NCBI GenBank assembly: GCA_036497285.1 | Contig: DASXJR010000092.1 | Location: 1 to 9,644, forward strand | Source: RYN-133 sp036497285 | GTDB lineage: Bacteria; Actinomycetota; Actinomycetes; Mycobacteriales; Jatrophihabitantaceae | Direction: 5' to 3' | Length of the DNA: 9,644 nucleotides | Shown: piece after piece, positions 5,429 to 9,644 of the stretch | How the letters are laid out: every line of letters starts with the position of its first letter | How positions within the stretch are numbered: the first letter of the stretch is position 1 | Made by a program: the position numbers and the translations under genes | Notes under the pieces: model-generated | Told to the model about the DNA's origin: nothing | What the model saw: the letters and a program-made list of their open reading frames with translations, nothing else | Databases searched by the model: none

Positions 5429-6728
5429 AGTCGACCAACACCGGCAACGCCGTGATGCCGTACACGAACGAGAGGTCGCGGAAGGTGAGCTCCTCACGCG
5501 GCACGGCCAGGCGCAACCGAGGGAACCGCCGCGCCAGCGCCGGGTAGGCCATCCGCAGCTCGATCCTCGCCAGTTCCGCCCCGACGCATCGGTGCAGGCC
5601 GTGGCCGAACGCCAGGTGCGCCGCAGCCGGACGGTGCGGGTCGACGGTGTCGAGCCGGGCACCGCGCCGCGCGTCGCGGTTGGCCGCGCTCAACGAGCAC
5701 AGCACGACGTCGCCCTTGAAGATCTGCTTGCCGCCGAGCGTCGTGTCCTTGACCGCGAAGCGGGGGAAGCCTACCTGCACCACCGTGAGGTAACGCAGCA
5801 ACTCCTCGACGAACGGCTCGACCGCAGCGTCCGATTCACGGATGGACGCCGCGGTCGCAGGATCGTCGATCAGCACGAGCGCACCGAGCGCGAGCATGCT
5901 GACCGTCGTCTCGAGCCCGCCGGTGAGCACGCCGTCGGCAAGCCCGGCCAGCTCGACATCGCTGACGTCGTCGCCGTACTCGGCGAGCACGGTCGAGATC
6001 AGCCCCGGCACCGGTTCGCGACGTTGCCGCGCGACGATCTCGGCGAGGTAGTCGATTGCCTCCTGGATCACGCGCAGCGATCCGGTCGCCCCGGCGGAGA
6101 AGTCGAACCGAGCCGTGCTGAGCCGCTGGAACTCCTGCTGCTGGCTGTCCGGGACACCGAGCAGCTCCATGATCACCCGCGAGGGGATCGGCACGGCGAA
6201 GTGCTGCTGCAGGTCGACCGGCGAGCCGTCCGCGCCGGCGCGGGCCAGCTCGTCCAGCGCCTCGTCGACGATCTCGTGGATGCGCGGTGCTCTGCGGGCC
6301 AGCGCCCGCGTGGTGAAGTGCGGGGTGAGCATGTGCCGTAGCCGCGTGTGCGCGGGTGGGTCGGCGAACCCGAGCCCGCCCGGATCCTGTTCGGCGGCAA
6401 TGCCCACCTTGCCGACCATGTGCCCGAAGTCGTTGCTGAACGTGTCGAGATCGGCGGCGAGAACCGTCCGGGCTTCTTCGTACCCGGTGACCAGCCAGCC
6501 CCGCAGACCGAGCGGCAGCTTGAGCCGGCTCACGGGGTCACGCCCTATCGTCAACTCCGGCACCGGGTCGAGGCCGCGGCGCCGCAACGGCACGAGCGCT
6601 TCGTCCGGAAAGCGGTCCAGCAAGGACTCGAGGTTCGTCGATCCGCTGCCGGGCAGCCGCATCGCCGCGGCGAGCATCCATCGCCGGATGCGGCTGGCGG
6701 TCTTCGCGCCCATCGTGGCTACCTGCAC
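5427..6728 (-). CDS. Cytochrome P450
   Basis: A soluble bacterial P450 of 433 residues, counted from the GTG at 6728 chosen because GGGAGG lies 8 bases upstream (a TTG at 6734 is too close to it; an ATG at 6713 has no site). Landmarks in order: helix-C HTRLR (127-131), which contacts the haem; the helix-I oxygen-binding motif GGLETT (270-275), with the acid-alcohol pair Glu/Thr; ExxR as ELLR (309-312); and the haem signature FGHGLHRCVG (374-383) with the thiolate ligand Cys381. It should hydroxylate or otherwise oxidise an organic substrate using electrons from ferredoxin; no ferredoxin or reductase gene is present here. The substrate cannot be read from sequence. Before the haem loop the usual NRDPxxF..P-D pattern is altered to NRDARRGARLDTVDPHR. 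The gene is divergent from the 6859 operon and followed by a small membrane-protein gene 50 bp downstream. Confidence 0.95.
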   Translation of the reverse strand: MQVATMGAKTASRIRRWMLAAAMRLPGSGSTNLESLLDRFPDEALVPLRRRGLDPVPELTIGRDPVSRLKLPLGLRGWLVTGYEEARTVLAADLDTFSNDFGHMVGKVGIAAEQDPGGLGFADPPAHTRLRHMLTPHFTTRALARRAPRIHEIVDEALDELARAGADGSPVDLQQHFAVPIPSRVIMELLGVPDSQQQEFQRLSTARFDFSAGATGSLRVIQEAIDYLAEIVARQRREPVPGLISTVLAEYGDDVSDVELAGLADGVLTGGLETTVSMLALGALVLIDDPATAASIRESDAAVEPFVEELLRYLTVVQVGFPRFAVKDTTLGGKQIFKGDVVLCSLSAANRDARRGARLDTVDPHRPAAAHLAFGHGLHRCVGAELARIELRMAYPALARRFPRLRLAVPREELTFRDLSFVYGITALPVLVD

Positions 6729-6736
6729 GTCCAATG

Positions 6737-6742
6737 CCTCCC
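6737..6742 (-). promoter_or_regulatory. Shine-Dalgarno GGGAGG that favours a GTG start for the P450
   Basis: On the minus strand GGGAGG stands 8 bases before the GTG at 6728 and only 2 before the TTG at 6734. The GTG therefore has the ideal spacing. Confidence 0.65.
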
Positions 6743-6847
6743 GATTACCCGTGCATCCGCCGATGACGGGGACATGCTAGTGAGCCTGGGCCGCGAACGG
6801 GGTGGATCCACGCGACACTCTGGGTAGATCGTCAGGATCACGCCGAC
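6743..6847. promoter_or_regulatory. Divergent promoter region between the P450 and the acidic-protein operon
   Basis: This gap must carry promoters for both directions. A possible P450 -10 is TAGCAT on the minus strand (6774-6779). A possible plus-strand -10 is TAGATC (6825-6830). A perfect 10-bp palindrome, GTGGATCCAC, is at 6802-6811 near the middle and could be an operator. No -35 box stands out. These are weak calls, supported mainly by the divergent gene layout. Confidence 0.35.
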
Positions 6848-6858
6848 GAGGGGGACCG

Positions 6859-7074
6859 ATGGCCAAGGACAAGCCACTCGACGACAAGCTCGACGCGGAG
6901 CGGGACGAGGACGGACAGATCTACGTCGATCGGGACAAGATCGACTTCGATCCCGACGACGGCCTGCTCTCCGGCACGGCCATCGACGGGACGAGCGAAA
7001 TCCCCGGATCGGGTGATGATCAGGAACCGGCGGCAGACAACACGGACCAGGACGAGCACGATAAGGACTCGTGA
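6859..7074 (+). CDS. Small, very acidic protein with an EF-hand-like loop
   Basis: A 71-residue protein that I do not recognise as a named family. By my count it has 20 Asp and 5 Glu against 5 Lys and 2 Arg, and no hydrophobic segment, so it should be cytoplasmic and largely unfolded. Residues 14-21 (ERDEDGQI) match the core of a calcium-binding D-x-D-x-D-G-x-I loop with Glu in the first position, but the usual Glu at position 12 is Arg25. A second acidic cluster, DFDPDDG, follows at 29-35. The tail from 48 onward is Gly/Asp/Glu-rich. The start at the ATG 6859 is supported by a purine-rich site (GAGG at 6848-6851, 7 bases away). Its stop codon overlaps the GTG of the SMP-30 gene (GTGA), so the two are translationally coupled. 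A role in metal buffering for that enzyme is speculation. Confidence 0.75.
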   Translation: MAKDKPLDDKLDAERDEDGQIYVDRDKIDFDPDDGLLSGTAIDGTSEIPGSGDDQEPAADNTDQDEHDKDS

Positions 7075-7937
7075 CACTTCGGCAACTGCTCGGCAGCCGC
7101 GGCCTGGTCGAATCACCGCGCTGGGTCGCCGGACAGATCTGGCTCTCCGACTGGACCGCAGGCGAAATCCTCGCCGTTGGCCCCGACGGTAGCCACGAGG
7201 TCGTCGTCCGGCACACGTCGCTGCCGTTGTGCTTCGACGTGCTGCCCGACGGTCGACCCGTCCTCGTGTCGAACCAGGCCAAGGCGCTCATTGCCGTGGC
7301 GGCCGACGGCAGCCTGACCACCTACGCCGATCTCGCGCCGCTGTCGCCGTTCGGCTGCAACGACATCGTGGTCGACGGACACGGCAACTGCTATGTCAAC
7401 AGCGGCAACTTCGACTTCGCCACCGGTCCGCCCGACACCGCCGTCGCGCCGGGATTCGTTGCCGTTGTCCGCCCGGACGGATCGGCGACGATCGTCGCCG
7501 ACGACATCTCGTTCCCGAACGGCATGGCCGTCACCGCCGACAACAACACCCTCGTGGTTGCCGACTCGTACCGCCATTGCCTGGTCGGGTTCGACATAGC
7601 CGGCGACGGGACGTTGTCGAACCGTCGGGTGTGGGCCGACCTGGGTGACGGAACGCCCGACGGCATCTGTCTCGATGCCGAGGACGCGTGCTGGTACGCC
7701 GACGTGCCCAACGAGAACGTCGTCCGCGTTCGTCAGGGTGGCGAACGCGCGCGGACGATCGACCTGGGGGTCGGCGGGTTCGCGTGCATGCTCGGCGGTG
7801 TCGACGGGCGCACGCTCTACGTCGCGACCGCCGAGTGGCACGGGATGGCGAGCATGACCGGGCAGGTGCCGTTCCACGGCCGCCTGCTGGCCACCGAGGT
7901 GGAGGTTCCGGGCGCGGGTTGGCCCGCCCGCACCTGA
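7071..7937 (+). CDS. SMP-30/gluconolactonase/LRE-family protein
   Basis: A 288-residue protein with the six-bladed beta-propeller pattern of SMP-30 and gluconolactonases. The metal-site residues are in place: Glu14 in ESPRW, Asn150 in FPNGMAV, and Asp197 in TPDGIC, matching the Glu/Asn/Asp metal triad of SMP-30 (family knowledge). Asn97 in GCNDIVVDGHGNCYVN is the usual substrate-side position. Repeated strand motifs such as DGSxT and DGHGNCYV recur through the propeller. Members hydrolyse sugar or other lactones using a divalent metal; the substrate here is unknown. There is no signal peptide. The start is the GTG at 7071, inside the GTGA overlap with the acidic-protein gene; AAGGA at 7063-7067 precedes it with short spacing. 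boxC follows 56 bp downstream on the same strand, possibly with its own promoter. Confidence 0.92.
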   Translation: MTLRQLLGSRGLVESPRWVAGQIWLSDWTAGEILAVGPDGSHEVVVRHTSLPLCFDVLPDGRPVLVSNQAKALIAVAADGSLTTYADLAPLSPFGCNDIVVDGHGNCYVNSGNFDFATGPPDTAVAPGFVAVVRPDGSATIVADDISFPNGMAVTADNNTLVVADSYRHCLVGFDIAGDGTLSNRRVWADLGDGTPDGICLDAEDACWYADVPNENVVRVRQGGERARTIDLGVGGFACMLGGVDGRTLYVATAEWHGMASMTGQVPFHGRLLATEVEVPGAGWPART

Positions 7938-7961
7938 GCAAGACATGCTACGAATGCTTGC
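7938..7961. repeat. Short bulged inverted repeat between the SMP-30 gene and boxC
   Basis: GCAAG-A-CAT (7938-7946) and ATGCTTGC (7954-7961) pair as an 8-bp stem with one bulged A around GCTACGA. It starts at the base after the SMP-30 TGA. The same stretch holds the direct repeat ATGCT at 7945 and 7954. It could be a weak terminator or an operator for boxC. Confidence 0.35.
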
Positions 7962-7987
7962 AGTATCGCCACGGCTGTGTAGAAAAT
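7958..7987 (+). promoter_or_regulatory. Candidate boxC promoter placing transcription start at or next to the ATG
   Basis: TTGCAG (7958-7963) could act as -35, and the AT-rich TAGAAAAT (7980-7987) contains the -10 (TAGAAA with 16-bp spacing, or GAAAAT with 18-bp). Transcription would begin about 7992-7994, on the boxC ATG, giving a leaderless message. This agrees with the lack of any Shine-Dalgarno sequence before that ATG. TGCA tetramers at 7959-7962 and 7991-7994 flank the site. Confidence 0.35.
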
Positions 7988-7993
7988 AGCTGC

Positions 7994-9643
<1,650 letters not shown>

Positions 9644-9644
9644 G

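Overview
The window is high-GC DNA. Codon use is strongly G/C at third positions, GTG starts occur alongside ATG, and the gene families are actinobacterial in style (a secreted GDSL hydrolase, a P450, SMP-30, and a hemerythrin-domain protein with a long C-terminal tail). An actinomycete chromosome is the best reading. I cannot name the genus. I see no rRNA, tRNA, CRISPR array, insertion sequence or phage gene.

Layout. (1) 1-1239, plus strand: the C-terminal part of a universal stress protein, then a hemerythrin/HHE-domain protein; both fit redox or oxygen stress. (2) 1389-3227, plus strand: a secreted GDSL/SGNH hydrolase that ends in a strong 18-bp hairpin, then a stand-alone B3/4 (PheRS-beta-like) domain protein. 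(3) 3181-6728, minus strand, in order of transcription: a cytochrome P450, a 100-residue two-helix membrane protein, a MarR regulator and a Bcr/CflA-type MFS exporter. The exporter's 3' end overlaps the B3/4 gene tail to tail by 47 bp. Between the membrane-protein gene and marR lies a dyad array of four exact copies of a 10-bp element, which is the most striking non-coding signal here. (4) 6859-9644, plus strand, divergent from the P450: a 71-residue very acidic protein, an SMP-30/gluconolactonase-like enzyme coupled to it by a 4-bp overlap, then boxC (benzoyl-CoA-dihydrodiol lyase). boxC ends in an ATGA overlap with a further gene cut off by the window edge.

How the parts work together. The marR-MFS pair looks like a self-regulated drug or metabolite efflux module whose operator is the array. 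BoxC is the ring-cleaving hydrolytic step of the aerobic benzoyl-CoA (box) pathway, so the right edge is probably the start of a box cluster that continues outside the window. The acidic protein and the lactonase form one translational unit; any link to benzoate breakdown is only positional. No complete new system is visible. The items most worth following up are the operator array, the acidic EF-hand-like mini-protein coupled to SMP-30, and the lactonase-boxC neighbourhood.
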